DNA of 64,000 nt from positions 21,990,151 through 22,054,150 of the forward strand of contig OX393562.1 in the NCBI GenBank assembly GCA_947652115.1, written 5' to 3'. Every line of letters begins with the position of its first letter. Position 1 is the stretch's first letter. The position numbers were made by a program, and so were the translations under genes. This document shows positions 38,207 through 50,153 of the stretch, in pieces. The notes below the pieces were generated by a model. The model saw only the letters and a program-made list of their open reading frames with translations, had not been told where the DNA came from and made no database searches. This DNA is from Blastomussa wellsi. Its lineage: Eukaryota > Cnidaria > Anthozoa > Scleractinia > Plerogyridae.

Positions 38207-41024
38207 GTGAAGTTTCCTGAATGGAAGGCGGAAATCGACTTCTGCAGTGACCCAAGAATAGTGTGGGACTGGATTAAGCACAAAACTCGCCAAGAAACTA
38301 TTCCATATAGTAAACAAAAAGCGCGCCTGAGAAAAGGCAACATGAAATTAACTGAGACCAAATTAAAGACATACGAAGAAGCGGTAGCTGCGTCCCGAAC
38401 AAGAGAGAATATAGGAATAGAGGATAATTTAGAAAGGCTGAAAGTAGAGTATGAAAGAGAATACAGTTACATAACAATGGGCTCAATAATCCGTTCACGT
38501 GCCACGTGGTACGAAAAAGGTGAAAGAAATACCAAGTATTTTTTAAACCTTGAAAATAATAAGAAGAAAAAGAGTTCTGTATGAAAGCTTCTTCAGTCAG
38601 ATTGAAAAGAAACCACTAATCCTGACAAAATTGCAAAGGAAATCTATTCTTTTTAGGCTAACCTCTATGACACTATTGACCAATCGTCTTGTCCTTTTCT
38701 AAACTCCGCCCACATTCCTAAACTACCGCTGGAAATGCGCGAAACGTGTGAAGGCGAACTAACGCACGCAGAATGTTTTAATGTACTTTCTTCGTTCAAA
38801 AATAACAAAACCCCAGGAAACGACGGTTTGTCTGTTGAATTTTATAAAGCATTCTGGCCCGAAATTGGGACGAACTTGGTCGATTCCCTAAATTTCTCCT
38901 ATCGTCATGGCGAACTCTCTACTTCTCAAAAAGAAGCTGTAATAACTCTTATAGAAAAGAAAAACCGAGATAGGAGGCTGATTTCCTTAGTCAACGTAGA
39001 TGTGAAGATTGGTTCAAAGGCGATTGCTAAAAGATTGGAGAAAGTGCTCCCCCACATTATTCACCTTGATCAAAACGCATTCGTAAAGGGACGAACTATT
39101 TTTGAAGCCGTTCGCACTATTAATGATGTAATTGACTTCACAAGACTAAAACGCTATAGAGATATTTTGACTGCTATTGACTTTGAAAAAGCTTTTGATT
39201 CACTTAACTGGAACTTTCGTTTTAAATCTTTGGAAACCTTTGGTTTTAGGAAATCTTTTATTGCCTGGATAAAAACATTTTACAATAATGCATCGAGTTA
39301 TGTTATGAATAACGGTTTTGCCACATCTTTTTTTTCAACTTAAGCGAGGTGTTCGCCAAGGAGATCCACTCTCTCCGTTACTTTTTATTATCGCTCTTGA
39401 GATCTTGGCAATTCACATACGCAACAACAATCAGATAAAGGGCATTACCGTCGATGGAAAAGAATTGAAGTTAATAATTTTTACGGACGACATGACAACG
39501 CTTGTTAGTGACAAGCCCTCTTTCTTTTTCCTGATGAACAGCGTAGACCAATTTGGCAGATACGCTGGTTTGAAAATGAACCATGAAAAAACAGAAATTC
39601 TGCCGTTAGGTATATATAGCATAACGTTACACCCTCACGAATTTGGGGTGGAAGAGATTAACAATTTTGTTAAAATCCTAGGTGTTTACTTTACAAATGA
39701 TCATGTGCTTTTTTTTCCATCAAAGAATACTTATCGTGTTGGAGTTGGAGAGGCCTAACACTAATGGGCAGAATACAAGTAATTAAATCGTTTGTTATCC
39801 CAAAAATCCTATACCGCGCAGCTTTGGTCTCTTGCAAAATGATTTCATTAAAAACCTCAATTCACTCCTCTACTCTTTTGTTTGGAAAGGTAAAGACAAA
39901 ATAAAACGAACGGCACTGATAAATCCAATTGAGAAAGGGGGACTTAATATGCCTGATATAGAGTTAATGATCTATACGCAAAGAATAATGTGTATTAAAA
40001 GATATTTAGATCCCTACAGTGCTGGCTGGAAATTTTTTTTAGATTCATATCTCAAAAACATAGGAGGAAACTTTTTGTTTCACTGTAATTTTGATTTCGG
40101 GAAACTGTCGATACCTGTTCCCAATTTTTACAAGGAATGTCTTATTTTATGGTCCTCTATGAATAAAACAAATCCTTCCTCACTTGAAGAAGTTACCAAT
40201 GAAGTCATATGGAATAACAAATATATCTGCATCGGAGGAAAATCCGTATTCAGCTCCAAAATATTGGGACATGGCTTGTACAGAGTTGGCGACCTCTATG
40301 ACAATGCAGGGGAGTTGGTGATGGGAGGGGAACCTTTGAGATCGGCTCTTTCACCCATCGACTCTTTCAAGGCGCTTCTATTAAAATGGAGAAATATCTT
40401 AAACACAAACCGACGCCTTATACCTCTTCACTCACAACAATTAAACTTGACCACCTTTTTTATTTACATAAACAATGAAGAAATCAATGTAGAGAAATGC
40501 AATCAAAATCTCTGTATGGCAGCCTTATCTCTAAAGTAGCAAATGCACCTACCGCCTTGAAGAAATACGAAGATCTCTTCAATACCGAGTCCTTTCAGTT
40601 GAATTGGAAAGACATCTTTCTATTACCACTAAAGGTAACGTCGAGTACTAAATTACGTGAATTCCAATACAAAATATTAAATAGGATTCTCTACACAAAC
40701 AACATGCTTTACAAGTTCAAAAAAGTTGACTCTCCCCTATGCTACTTATGTAAAACGGAAATAGAAACTCTAAAATACTCCTTTTTCTACTGCTCGCACG
40801 TAAATACGTACTGGAAAGAAGTAGTTAATTTGTTCAGAGACCAACTAAAGATCTCTAAGGACTTTGAAATCACAGATGTTATTTTCGGACTCAATAATAA
40901 AGAAATTTACAATCATTTAATTAACTATATCATCCTTGAAGGCAAATACCTCCTTTATCTCTTTAAATTAAATGATAGGTTCTTATCTCCAAGACTGTTA
41001 CTAGAGAGAATCAAGAGTACCTAA
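38207..41024 (+). pseudogene. LINE ORF2, reverse transcriptase and C-terminal region, frameshifted
   Basis: Five open pieces follow one another: 38,207-38,584 (RT N-terminal linker, ERNTKYFLNLE), 38,735-39,343, 39,318-39,758, 39,832-40,539 and 40,497-41,024. RT blocks seen are NDGLSVEFYKAFW, FVKGRTIFEAVRTI, AIDFEKAFDSLNW (motif A Asp), GVRQGDPLSPLLF, and FTDD where FADD is usual. The C-terminus has the L1-type zinc knuckle CYLCKTEIETLKYSFFYC with HVNTYW. The shift at 39,318-39,343 falls in a poly-T run. Overall order and motifs place it in the L1/Tx1 group. Confidence 0.85.
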
Positions 41025-41583
41025 AAATTAGAACACTTCATTGCGAGAGAGAGAAATAATCTTAACTATCATTTCATGAAGTGGGAGCCTCTGCTTCCCC
41101 TTGTTTCATCTTAGTTTGAAGTTTCTCTAAATGTATTTTGTGTTACTTTCCCTTTTGTGACAGGTAAACAAAAACCTGTAAGTGCAACTGTTTGGAGGTG
41201 GTTTTTTATTTCTTTTCTTTTTATTTATATATTTCTAGTGTATTGTATTGTATTGTATTGTAAAACGTAAATAGGCATTGTAATGATAAGTATTGTAAGT
41301 GATGTTGAAAGTAAGTTGTAAGTAGTAACTTAGCGTATTGTAAGTTGTTAGCAGTCATGTAATTTGTTGTACGTAATAGAACTGTAGTCTTTGTCAAAAA
41401 ATCTTAATAAATAAAAATGCAAGGGTTTTACCCTTTAATAAAAAAAAACTCGTTCATTGCCATTTAATTTTCCAGCCATGTTTACAAGCTTATAATCTAT
41501 GGTCATTACCATTTCTGAAAATTCGTTGTTTCTGATCCGCTATCTTGGGGCTCTTACCATTAGTCAGAACTGGCCGGTCAGAC

Positions 41584-42078
41584 CACAGGCCGCCCAAGCT
41601 TACTGCATATAGCCGTCATGACGATTTGACTTACAGACTTTGTATGGGAACTTCACTTCAGTTCTCAAAATGCAAAATACAACCATGAATGTATAAATAA
41701 ACTTCACCTAATTCAGAGGGACCATTTGAAGCTAGCTTTTTAGTTGGTCATTGTTCGGTGTAGTCTCCTATAAGAACGAAGTGAAAGACAGGAGACTCGG
41801 GCCAGTAATACTCCCGAGGCGACCACACAAATCACTCTCGCATCACAAAATAAGGCAAAGAATTACATAAAAAACACCATATCCATGTATCCAAATGGCC
41901 CCAAATTAACTCCCAATTACACAGAAGACACAAACGCAACTCCGTTTAGAGGTAGGTGAAGTTTATTTATGCATTCATGGTTTTATTTTGCATTTTGAGA
42001 ACTGAAGTGAAGTTCCCATACAAAGTCTGTAAGTCAAATCGTCATGACGGATACATGAAGTAAGTTTGGGCTTCCCTT
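41584..42078. mobile_element. hAT-like MITE with about 110-bp TIRs and 8-bp target duplication
   Basis: Both flanks carry ggtcagac (41,576-41,583 and 42,079-42,086); copy 1 has a single ggccagac at the same place, so filled and empty sites are both visible. The arms share cgtcatgacgatttgactta, cagactttgtatgggaactt and cacttcagttctcaaaatgc in inverted orientation. The 8-bp duplication fits the hAT superfamily. There is no transposase inside. Confidence 0.85.
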
Positions 42079-42299
42079 GGTCAGACTGATCCAATTATGA
42101 AGTGAAGCCCGTTATGAATAAGAAATGTTCGGCCAGGTCAGTCATTTCCGAAACTGTGTTCGCCCTTCTAATGAAATTCTATAAAAATAGCCCTCCAAGA
42201 GGACATGTGGTTACTATGTTCACAGTTGAACGTTTGGCATAAAAGATGAGGAAATTGTGTTTGCCTAAAATATGAAAAAGCATTAAAAGCCTAGGGCCG

Positions 42300-42725
42300 A
42301 CCAAACCTTTAGTGACCCCGAAAACTCAACTCAAAATATGTGGGCACCAGAAGGGCACCGGAGGCGGGGTAGATCTAGGAAAACATGGAGGAGAACAGCA
42401 GAGAAGGAGAGAGAAAGAGCTGGATGGAGGAGCTGGAGAGAGGTGTCCACTGCAGCGGCCGACAATAGAGCTGGTTGGCGACAGAGTGCTGAGGCCTTAC
42501 GCGACCAAACCTTTAGTGACCCCGAAAACTCAACTCAAAATATGTGGGCACCAGAAGGGCACCGGAGGCGGGGTAGATCTCGGAAAACATGGAAGAGAAC
42601 AGCAGAGAAGGAGAGAGAAAGAGCTGGATGGAGGAGCTAGAGAGAGGTGTCCACTGCAGCGGCCGACAGTAGAGCTGGTTGGCGACAGAGTGTTGAGGCC
42701 TTATGCGCCACTTGGCATGAAGTAG
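42300..42725 (+). pseudogene. RTE-type LINE C-terminal remnant, tandemly duplicated
   Basis: Two direct copies of a 204-bp unit (42,300-42,503 and 42,504-42,707). Each encodes the basic end of an RT (RRRGRSRKTWRRTAEKERER, then GWRQSAEAL), resembling RTE-clade C-termini. The period is a multiple of three, so the frame runs through unit 1 into unit 2. A tag stop in unit 2 (near 42,638) replaces the tgg of unit 1. The second unit ends VEALCATWHEVAR then stop. Confidence 0.7.
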
Positions 42726-45200
42726 CTAGATGAAGCTAGGTAACGATGGCAAAAGATATAAAACGTATGCATTTACTTAGAGTGTGCAAAAGCAATGGTT
42801 ATAATGTATCCGAATTTCATTAACTTTTTAATTTTCGCATTATGTCACTCTTTACTCACTGCATCCGAGTGTGGGGCGTTGCTGCTTATACTAAATACTT
42901 GGGTAAATTTTAGATTCGGATACTTACCAAGTAACATGTACACCGATCCAACAGGGTACCCCCTTGCAACCCCAACAGGATCTTCTCCCCTAACGTACGA
43001 ACACGCGGTAGGTCACATCCTTACCTGGTCCCACTTGTCAATACTGAAACGTTTAAGAAATATTTTGCAAACATATGTCTCTTTGATTTTAACCAGATTG
43101 CAATTTGATATTTTGTAGTTTTTAGATTACTTTTTACTCTATAAGTACCTTGGAAGTTTTAACGTTTGTTTAAAACCTTCAGTAAAGACTTTTTATTATT
43201 ATTATTATGCCTTTTCTAAGCAAAGTTGTATAAAAATGAGACAAGATGCAAACAATGACGTCAGCATCAAACACCCTTTCTACCAAAATTAGTTTTGAAG
43301 GTGTCGCTCACAGTTTTTTCTGGACCACACCTACCATTTTTAATTGGCCGTTTAGCATACTTTCCGAACCCTGATCGACGTGAAATTTACACCAGATCTT
43401 GGAATTGGATTGAAGTTTGATATAATATATTTTTTAGGAAAATCGATATTTCCCTGAATTTGTAACGCAACTTTTTAGTCGTTTCAAACTCCGTTTTTAT
43501 CGATAAATTTGGACGTGTATGTTCCAGTGAATCAACGTCAATAAAACTTATAAGCAGCCACATAAACAAAGAACTTTGTCAAGCTTCTCTATTCCGGCCC
43601 TGCCTTGAGCAACCATTCGATTGCTACTGCGACAATCGGTTAGCCGGCGCACGTATTTCGAATTCGCACTTTCAAGGTTTCTCACAAAGGGAGTTTTTCC
43701 CCCTCACCCCTGTGCAAAATTTAGGCGAGTTCCACTCAACCGATATTATACAATACAGGCAGTTAGCCAGAGTTTATTTTTGATCGAAAATCAGGCTAAT
43801 GATATTTATGAACCTTGCCTGAAAACCTCAAAATTAATTTCAATCATGTTTAACGCTTAGAACAAAATTTGCTCTACGTTTTCTTCAAGTTAAACATACA
43901 GAATTCTATAGACAGCAAAGAAATATCTATTTAGCGTTGTTAAAATGAATTATGCAGCAAAATAAACTGAACTGGCAGTTTGGCATTGAATGAGTTTCGC
44001 TCGATGAAAACTTCAGTTTGGCTGCCTGGATTCTTCTTTGAGTTTCTGTAAATAAATTCATCTTTATCTATCTGAGAAGAGTGAAAATTTGCTTAATTGT
44101 AAGGCATTTAAGCCGTTTTGTCCTTATAGAGCTAGAGAATATAATAGCACAGATGGAAAAGCCTCAACTGAGACAGACGGAGCTTGAAGAGTTGCTCGCG
44201 AGCAAGAAAATGGCGCGAACAGTTGAATGGTTTTCAATTCTGATTAGTTGTCGTCTTCACTTTCTTGTCTCTGATTGGTCCACGCGGCGGGCTAAAATAT
44301 ATTTGGTGAAATATATAATGGTGAATTTTTAGTAGGTTGCTAACTAGACCATCCTCGAAAAACGTGGCGGTGGGAAAATTCTGTTGTATTTTGTTTGATC
44401 ACAAACCATTGACTAGAGTAAGAAGATACAAAATGCTCATAACAAAATATCAATTAGCTTTCTCGAAATTTTTAAAAAGCATAAGCTGTTGGCTGAAATC
44501 AGAATTATATGAAAGGTGCGTTCGATTGACCTAGTTTCGGAATAACAATATATTCTGGATTATTCTATAATAGCTATTCTGTTCTCAAGTCAAGGAAACG
44601 ATTATTCCATTTCCACGATATATGTCCAAGATACAGACAACAACGCAGCGGTTTACCGACTGCGACTTGTGTGTTTTATTAGATGAAAAAAAAAAAAAAT
44701 ACAAGAGCCTTGGAAATAATGCCTCATTATTATATATATAAACATTGATTTCCAATCGCTGTTTTGCCTAATCGTAACTTTGTTCCGCTCTTCCGTTCTT
44801 CCGCCCTTCCGCTCTTTTATCTTACTGTAGCTAAGAATTATACAAAGTGAGCGTTATCTTTGCAATATGTGCTGTTGTTTTGACAACATGTCTTATAACA
44901 GAATCTTGCAAACGCAGAAGAATTACTAATGTAAAAAGGAAATCCTATTTTAAGCATCAGGAACAGTCGCCCGTCGTATTTCGCCTAGTATTGGTAATTT
45001 ATTCTTTTTTTTTTTTTTATGTTATAAAATGCAAGCAACACCATTACTTACTTATACATATCTCATTGAGCAATATCAATGGGCTATCGTGAACGGGAGA
45101 TTTAAAAGGTGCTAAGCAATTTCCTTCAAAGATCGATATTGATAAACTCAATCTACTTGTTTATTTTTCTGTAAATCTTTAAAACTTTCACACTGTGAGC
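42726..45200. other. Anonymous A+T-rich region
   Basis: I recognise no gene. Short frames at 42,795-43,118, 43,621-43,860 and 44,081-44,332 lack family motifs, splice support or compositional support. There is a short (att)n at 43,194-43,208. The segment from about 44,517 ('ggtgcgttcgattgacc') looks like the end of a MITE, but its partner end is not found. Confidence 0.45.
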
Positions 45201-45208
45201 GTATAAAA

Positions 45209-45493
45209 GTGGCCCTGTACTCTACTATATTTGAGGTATCTGAGTTACCGAATACGAGGTTTAACAAAGCAGAAATAAAAGAGACGAGAGAGCTTTCGGT
45301 TAATAAGCTGTCTGAACGACAAGAGACAACGACCCTATACCCCTGGCATCAATTGGTATACAACAAGGCTGACCTCGACCAAGTTTTCCACCAATTCAAA
45401 CAAGTCTGTTTGACCGTCCAAGCGCCCAAGATGAAAGACGATATCCGTTCCAAGGCCTTAGACGCGCTGTATCACCACGAAAACCTTCCGTAA
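45209..45493 (+). CDS. Unrecognised ORF, 94 codons, 3' part tandemly repeated
   Basis: I do not recognise the family. The frame starts MALYSTIFEVSELPNTRF and ends with a dense, protein-like segment: LYPWHQLVYNKADLDQVF, FKQVCLTVQAPKMKDDIR, SKALDALYHHENLP, stop. An aataaa follows shortly after the stop. From about 45,293 the sequence is repeated once (45,540-45,778) with mostly conservative changes (HQ to HH, DD to AD), but with a one-base loss near 45,570 that splits the frame. Possible readings are a terminal exon of a gene whose other exons I cannot place, a retroposed fragment, or an uncharacterised repeat protein. The 'tgttccattttcag' at the unit junction resembles a splice acceptor. Confidence 0.35.
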   Translation: MALYSTIFEVSELPNTRFNKAEIKETRELSVNKLSERQETTTLYPWHQLVYNKADLDQVFHQFKQVCLTVQAPKMKDDIRSKALDALYHHENLP

Positions 45494-45778
45494 CAAATAA
45501 AACAAAACATATGTTCCATTTTCAGCTCCAAGCTTCGAGCTTTCGGTTAATAAGCTGTCTGAACGACAAAAAAAACGACCCTGTACCCCTGGCATCGAGT
45601 GGTATACAACAAGGCTGACCTCGACCAAGTTTTCCACCATTTCAAACAAGTCTGTTTGACCGTCCAAGCGCCCAAGATGAAAGCCGATATCCGTTCCAAG
45701 GCCTTAGACGCGCTGTATCACCACGAAAACCTTCCGTAACAAATAAAACAAAACATATGTTCCATTTTCAGCTCCAAA
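45293..45778 (+). repeat. Direct tandem duplication, 247-bp period
   Basis: Unit 1 (45,293-45,539) and unit 2 (45,540-45,778) both begin ctttcggttaataagctgtc and share gaccgtccaagcgcccaaga and the 'tccattttcagctccaa' end. There are about a dozen differences between them by eye. The unit spans the conserved part of the ORF at 45,209 plus its 3' flank. Confidence 0.92.
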
Positions 45779-48700
45779 CGGCTTAAAATCTAGACCCGTT
45801 TTGGGGACGCACGGGACGCACGGGACGCATACCCGGGTAGTACTCTTGTTCGGCTAAAAGTTTGCACTATGTGAGAAATTACCATCAAAAAGGCGCCGAC
45901 AGAACTTTTCGATTGATTACGCGTGGGATCGCGGATAATTCTGCACGTATAATTCTTGCCGATAACATAACAAATACACAACTTTGTTATACATTTTTAT
46001 AAGGTAAATTGAATATTCCGGTAACTGAAGAAGACGGGATAAATATTGACTCCAAATTTACCTGGCTATCGTGATTTAGGGAATCTTTCGTTCGTATTCC
46101 TTTTCATGATTTCGGTGGAAGTTCTTTCTCAAAGCAAAAGGTAATCTACAACTACGTGAGAACAGATGGTAAAGAAAATCCCCTTAACAATATGAACAGT
46201 CGTTGTCGACTCTTTAACTTTGTTGCTTTCCAGAGGTTTGTTTCGAAAATTTAAACATTGTCAATTTATTCAATGGTACAAATTGCAAATCCTAGCTGCA
46301 ACTCCAAAAACGCTATGATCAAAATCTACAGAAAGGGTGACAACTTGATTTGAAAAGTAGCAAAATAAATAGTGGAGGAAAAAATTAAATATCTTCAACG
46401 TACCTTTTTAATTAAAATTCTTAGACATTTTTATCTGTTGCATTTTTGGTCGTCGTTTAAACAACTTTGAAATGCATTGTTTAAAATCAGATAGCAAGAG
46501 ACTGTTCAGCTGGGTTAGGCAAAGCCATCTTTCTCACCTAAAGAAACTCCATTGCAAATGGACGACTGAGTGCGTGTGAACCAAAGCTCGTCCATGTGAA
46601 GTAAGTATGCCCTAACAAATGATTTTTCCACATGACGTTACAAGTTAACTTGTACTGCTATATTGCCTTGAACTCTTTTAGCTTTAAAAGTTGTCAGTAT
46701 ATGATACAGACAGGGAAAAATGGTAAAGAAACTGATCAGCTATGGAATATTTGCGTTAGCATACACCACCAAGTTGACATTCAAAGAAATAAAAACTTGC
46801 GAGTTTAGTCAGCTGAAACGTAATCAAGTTAATTCTTTGTCTTCACTGAATAGCGAAAAAAAATCTTAGTTTTCTTTTAGTTTTTGAGTCAAATTGTTTA
46901 TGCCCGTTCGTCTCAGGGGAGAGAGAGAACAGGTTAAAGTGAATTTAAATATTTTAATCGACTACTCAGCATGGATTTGGGAAAACCATTAGCGTATTAC
47001 AACCTTATAACAGTTTTATCTATGTCTTAGTTTTAAATATGTGTTTTAAACATTTTGTTTGGAAAACATTCTACTCTTTCGTTAAGCAATATATATTGTT
47101 GTTTTTTTTCGGATTGTTGAATGATCACTCAAAAGTGATCAGTTGAGAAGATTAAACTCACAAGAAAAGCAATCGAAATACACCTCAGTTCTTCCATTTA
47201 GCCGGGTATCTGTCTATAAATACTGGAATTTTTGAGAAAGTGAGAAAGTGATGAAATATTTATCGCCCTATAACTACTGGGGAAGAAACGATTCGTTTCA
47301 CGATATACTGAAAACCCTTAAAATCATGCTTAATTTCCTCTCTTGCGTCGCTTTTTTCATGACGGTCAGTAGTTTCGGTGTTGTGTCATAAGGATATCAC
47401 GGTAAGACTTCAAAATATAAGTGTTTTCAAATAACAATAAGGAATAAGCGATCATTCATTATACAGTTAACTTTTATGTTTTTATGAAATGTTTTATTAG
47501 CATTTAAGTCAGCAAAAAAATATATTTTTCCACCTTTTTCTTTTATGGTCGCTTGGACGCCTTAAGAGGAGTAATTTTGACATGTTTTGTCTATGTTTTG
47601 AATGAAGAATGTAAAAGGATTTTAGTCGGCAAATCTTTGGCGTACCAGTTACCTCGTAGTTTTTTCTTCATTGTGTAGGGAGGATACAGAGAAAAATTAA
47701 TAGCCAGCAATGTTTTTACCTTTCTATATAGACAGAGAAAAATAGCCAATTGATAGTCTATATCAGTTATCTTCAGAAAACTGTCGACTTCCGCACATAT
47801 CATTCGTTAATGTATAATTGCAGTTTGTTACTGTTTCTACATAAGTTGAATCATCCGCGGCGTCTTTATAAGCCATTCAGAAGAAAGAAACTTTTCTAGA
47901 ACATACCATCTATTCAAACAGTGCATTAAGTTATGGCAAAATATAAATAGAAATTTCTCTAAGATAAAATTCATATATTTGTTTTAACACAGATTACAGT
48001 CATCACAGGAAGGAAATAAAATTCAATAAGAAAAACATTGGAAAAGAACAGTGAAATTACAAACGTGAACACCGACGCAGTTAACCTGAAAAGTCACAAG
48101 TGATAAAACGTTAAAATGTGTTTATTTCATTTTATATTCATCTTGAAACTTCGACTTAAATTTATGAAGCTGTAAAAATGAAACAAACGCCGACTAAAGA
48201 ATTTTTTGTCATTTTAATTTTGAAGAAATAAAAGAAATAGACGACTGATAAATTAAATCTTCGATATATCATCTTTCGAAGGAAGATTGATATTTCGAAC
48301 TTTCTCGAGCACTTCCGTATGTACTGTAATGATTTCAAATGTCTCAAGTTCAGTTTCATTTAATTATATGTTTACTGCTTACACCAACAGCGTTTTCAAA
48401 ACGGTTTTTACATTTCGATCATATTTTTTGAAAGACTCAAATAATCAGTCGAATCTTTTTGTACCTTGAGCACCTCATAAATATATGTTCGCCTGTTGAA
48501 TGAGCAAAATTTGAATCAAAGATTTATCGATATTGAATTAACACAACTGGGGCACAGTTTATGGAACTTTTCATTTAGAAGATGTGTTAGTCAGTAGAGA
48601 AGTCAAAATTAGATTTCGATTTTAAGTTTCCGTTACCGCAGACAGACATAGTACCGCTGTTTGATTTTCCTCGGAAAAAAGCGATAATCAAAAATTATTG

Positions 48701-49860
48701 TGGACTGTTCCCTGGAGTCAAGATTCAAATAATTACCGTTCGCTTGAAATCTCCACTTTCTACCCAAATGTTTGCCAAGAATTAAAAACCAGTTACGATT
48801 TCAAGTCTTTATTGAAACTACGTGCAGAGTCGTTGCCGCATCGAGACGTAATTTGTAAGTTTAATTAATAGGAAAAAGTTCAATAAAAATGTGAAGAGAT
48901 CGACGCAAATTCTAAATTAGTTGTGAGAGCATTACCGCTTATGAAGTAACGCTCTTCGGTTTAAGTAACTCATTATCTATAAAAATGGCCATGCGTTGTG
49001 AATGCGTCGATTCCATATTTGAAGAAAAGTTTTCAAGCACTAGAAACAAACATGGAAATTTGTATACTTGGTTTGTGACAAAGAAAAATCAATAACAGCG
49101 GCCAGGGGGTTGACCGGCAGCGGCAATACACCATTCATATGATCGGCTCTTTGCATGTACTGTTCATTTTTCTTTCTTCCTAATTAAATTCCGTGTTGTT
49201 ACAAAATCTAAATTAAGATTATTATATAGGCTTTCCTTTTCTTCTGAAACATCACATTTCCTCTTTGATCTCAAAGGAGTGCGGTTCTATTCAATTTCGC
49301 CAGTGAAACAGTTCAAGAAACACTGCAGTGATTTTCCTTCGGTAAGATATTTTTATAACACATTTAGTATTAAAGTCAAAATTTTTTAGCATGGAAAATA
49401 AATCGAATAAGTGGCCACCAGCACAGTGTGCGTTCTTGAATAAGAAAAAACTTTTTAGCAGTCACTGAGTTACTTATTGAAATACAATGATCACTACTGA
49501 TGATTACGAACACATAGAACCTCATGGAACGAAGGAAAACAATATTCTTTCAGTTAAAGAATATTAAATCAGATAAAAAATACCCTCAACTACTAAACTA
49601 TATATTTTACTGAGCGTTTTTGTATCCTAAAATGTTAAAGGAAGGATTTATTCTCTTTAAGTAAAGATTAAAAATAAAAAATTGACACTCATTCCACTCC
49701 ACTGAATTAACAAAATGGGTATACTTTCACGAGGTTCGTAGGTGTGAGTTTGTGATTGCAAATTGAAAAAAGACTCGCGAGCATTTTCAAACTCCGCCGT
49801 ACGTGTGAAATGGTTTGTTCTCTCTCTAGGAGGATTGTTAAAGGAAGAATATAGTTAGCA
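45779..49860. other. Anonymous A+T-rich intergenic region
   Basis: No coding, RNA or repeat feature is supported over about 4 kb. A small gacgcacgg tandem is at 45,806-45,830. It forms the 5' side of the GPCR at 50,154, so untranslated exons and regulatory DNA may lie here unseen. Confidence 0.5.
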
Positions 49861-50153
49861 CATTAACCGTTCGCCACCACATTTTTCGTGGCTTCCCTAA
49901 CTGCCTTCTTTATGATGTTCAACTCAGTGCAGTTCTCCCTATGCTCTCCCGGTCATTCCTGGCAACATGCCCAAGCCATCTCCATCAGTCTCCTTTGCCT
50001 TATTATTGTCGTGATGTCTCGCTGGCCCTATCTTTTGATGGAGTTCCTGCTTGTTTGTGATCTCTTGCCGGGGACTAGTATATCTTGCATATCTCTGGCA
50101 GATTATGTATGAATTAGCTTACACCGCATAATATTAATATTATCTTTGCAGAA

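Larger units (their letters stand above)
36145..41510 (+). mobile_element. L1/Tx1-like LINE, nearly full-length but broken
   Basis: A 5.3-kb insertion in duplication copy 2; copy 1 is uninterrupted at the equivalent point (20,812-20,818). It has a 5'UTR, an ORF1 with a coiled coil (36,262-36,905), an ORF2 with endonuclease then reverse transcriptase (37,362-41,024), a 3'UTR with (tattg)n at about 41,238, and A-rich 3' sequence near 41,440. Frameshifts and stops in both ORFs mean it cannot move by itself. It entered after the duplication, or was lost from copy 1; the former is simpler. Target duplications are not clean, and 41,450-41,510 remains unexplained. Confidence 0.88.
23915..42195. repeat. 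Segmental duplication, copy 2 (expanded by insertions)
   Basis: Direct collinear copy of 10,995-20,980. It is 8 kb longer because of insertions absent from copy 1: 28,898-29,110 (palindrome), part of 31,235-31,700, 31,975-33,105 (including a SINE), 34,282-35,270 (TIR element), 36,145-41,510 (LINE) and 41,584-42,078 (hAT-like MITE). 26,788-28,148 has no counterpart. The right edge is near 'gaaattctataaaaata' at 42,177-42,193, matching 20,964-20,980. Confidence 0.9.

Noticed and set aside
42795..43118. 107-codon frame with a hydrophobic start
   Set aside because: No family motif, no splice or conservation support; chance frame in A+T-rich DNA.
49888..50112. 74-codon frame just upstream of the third GPCR
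   Set aside because: No recognisable domain. The antisense strand weakly resembles a LINE tail, and the acceptor at 50,151 starts the GPCR exon independently.
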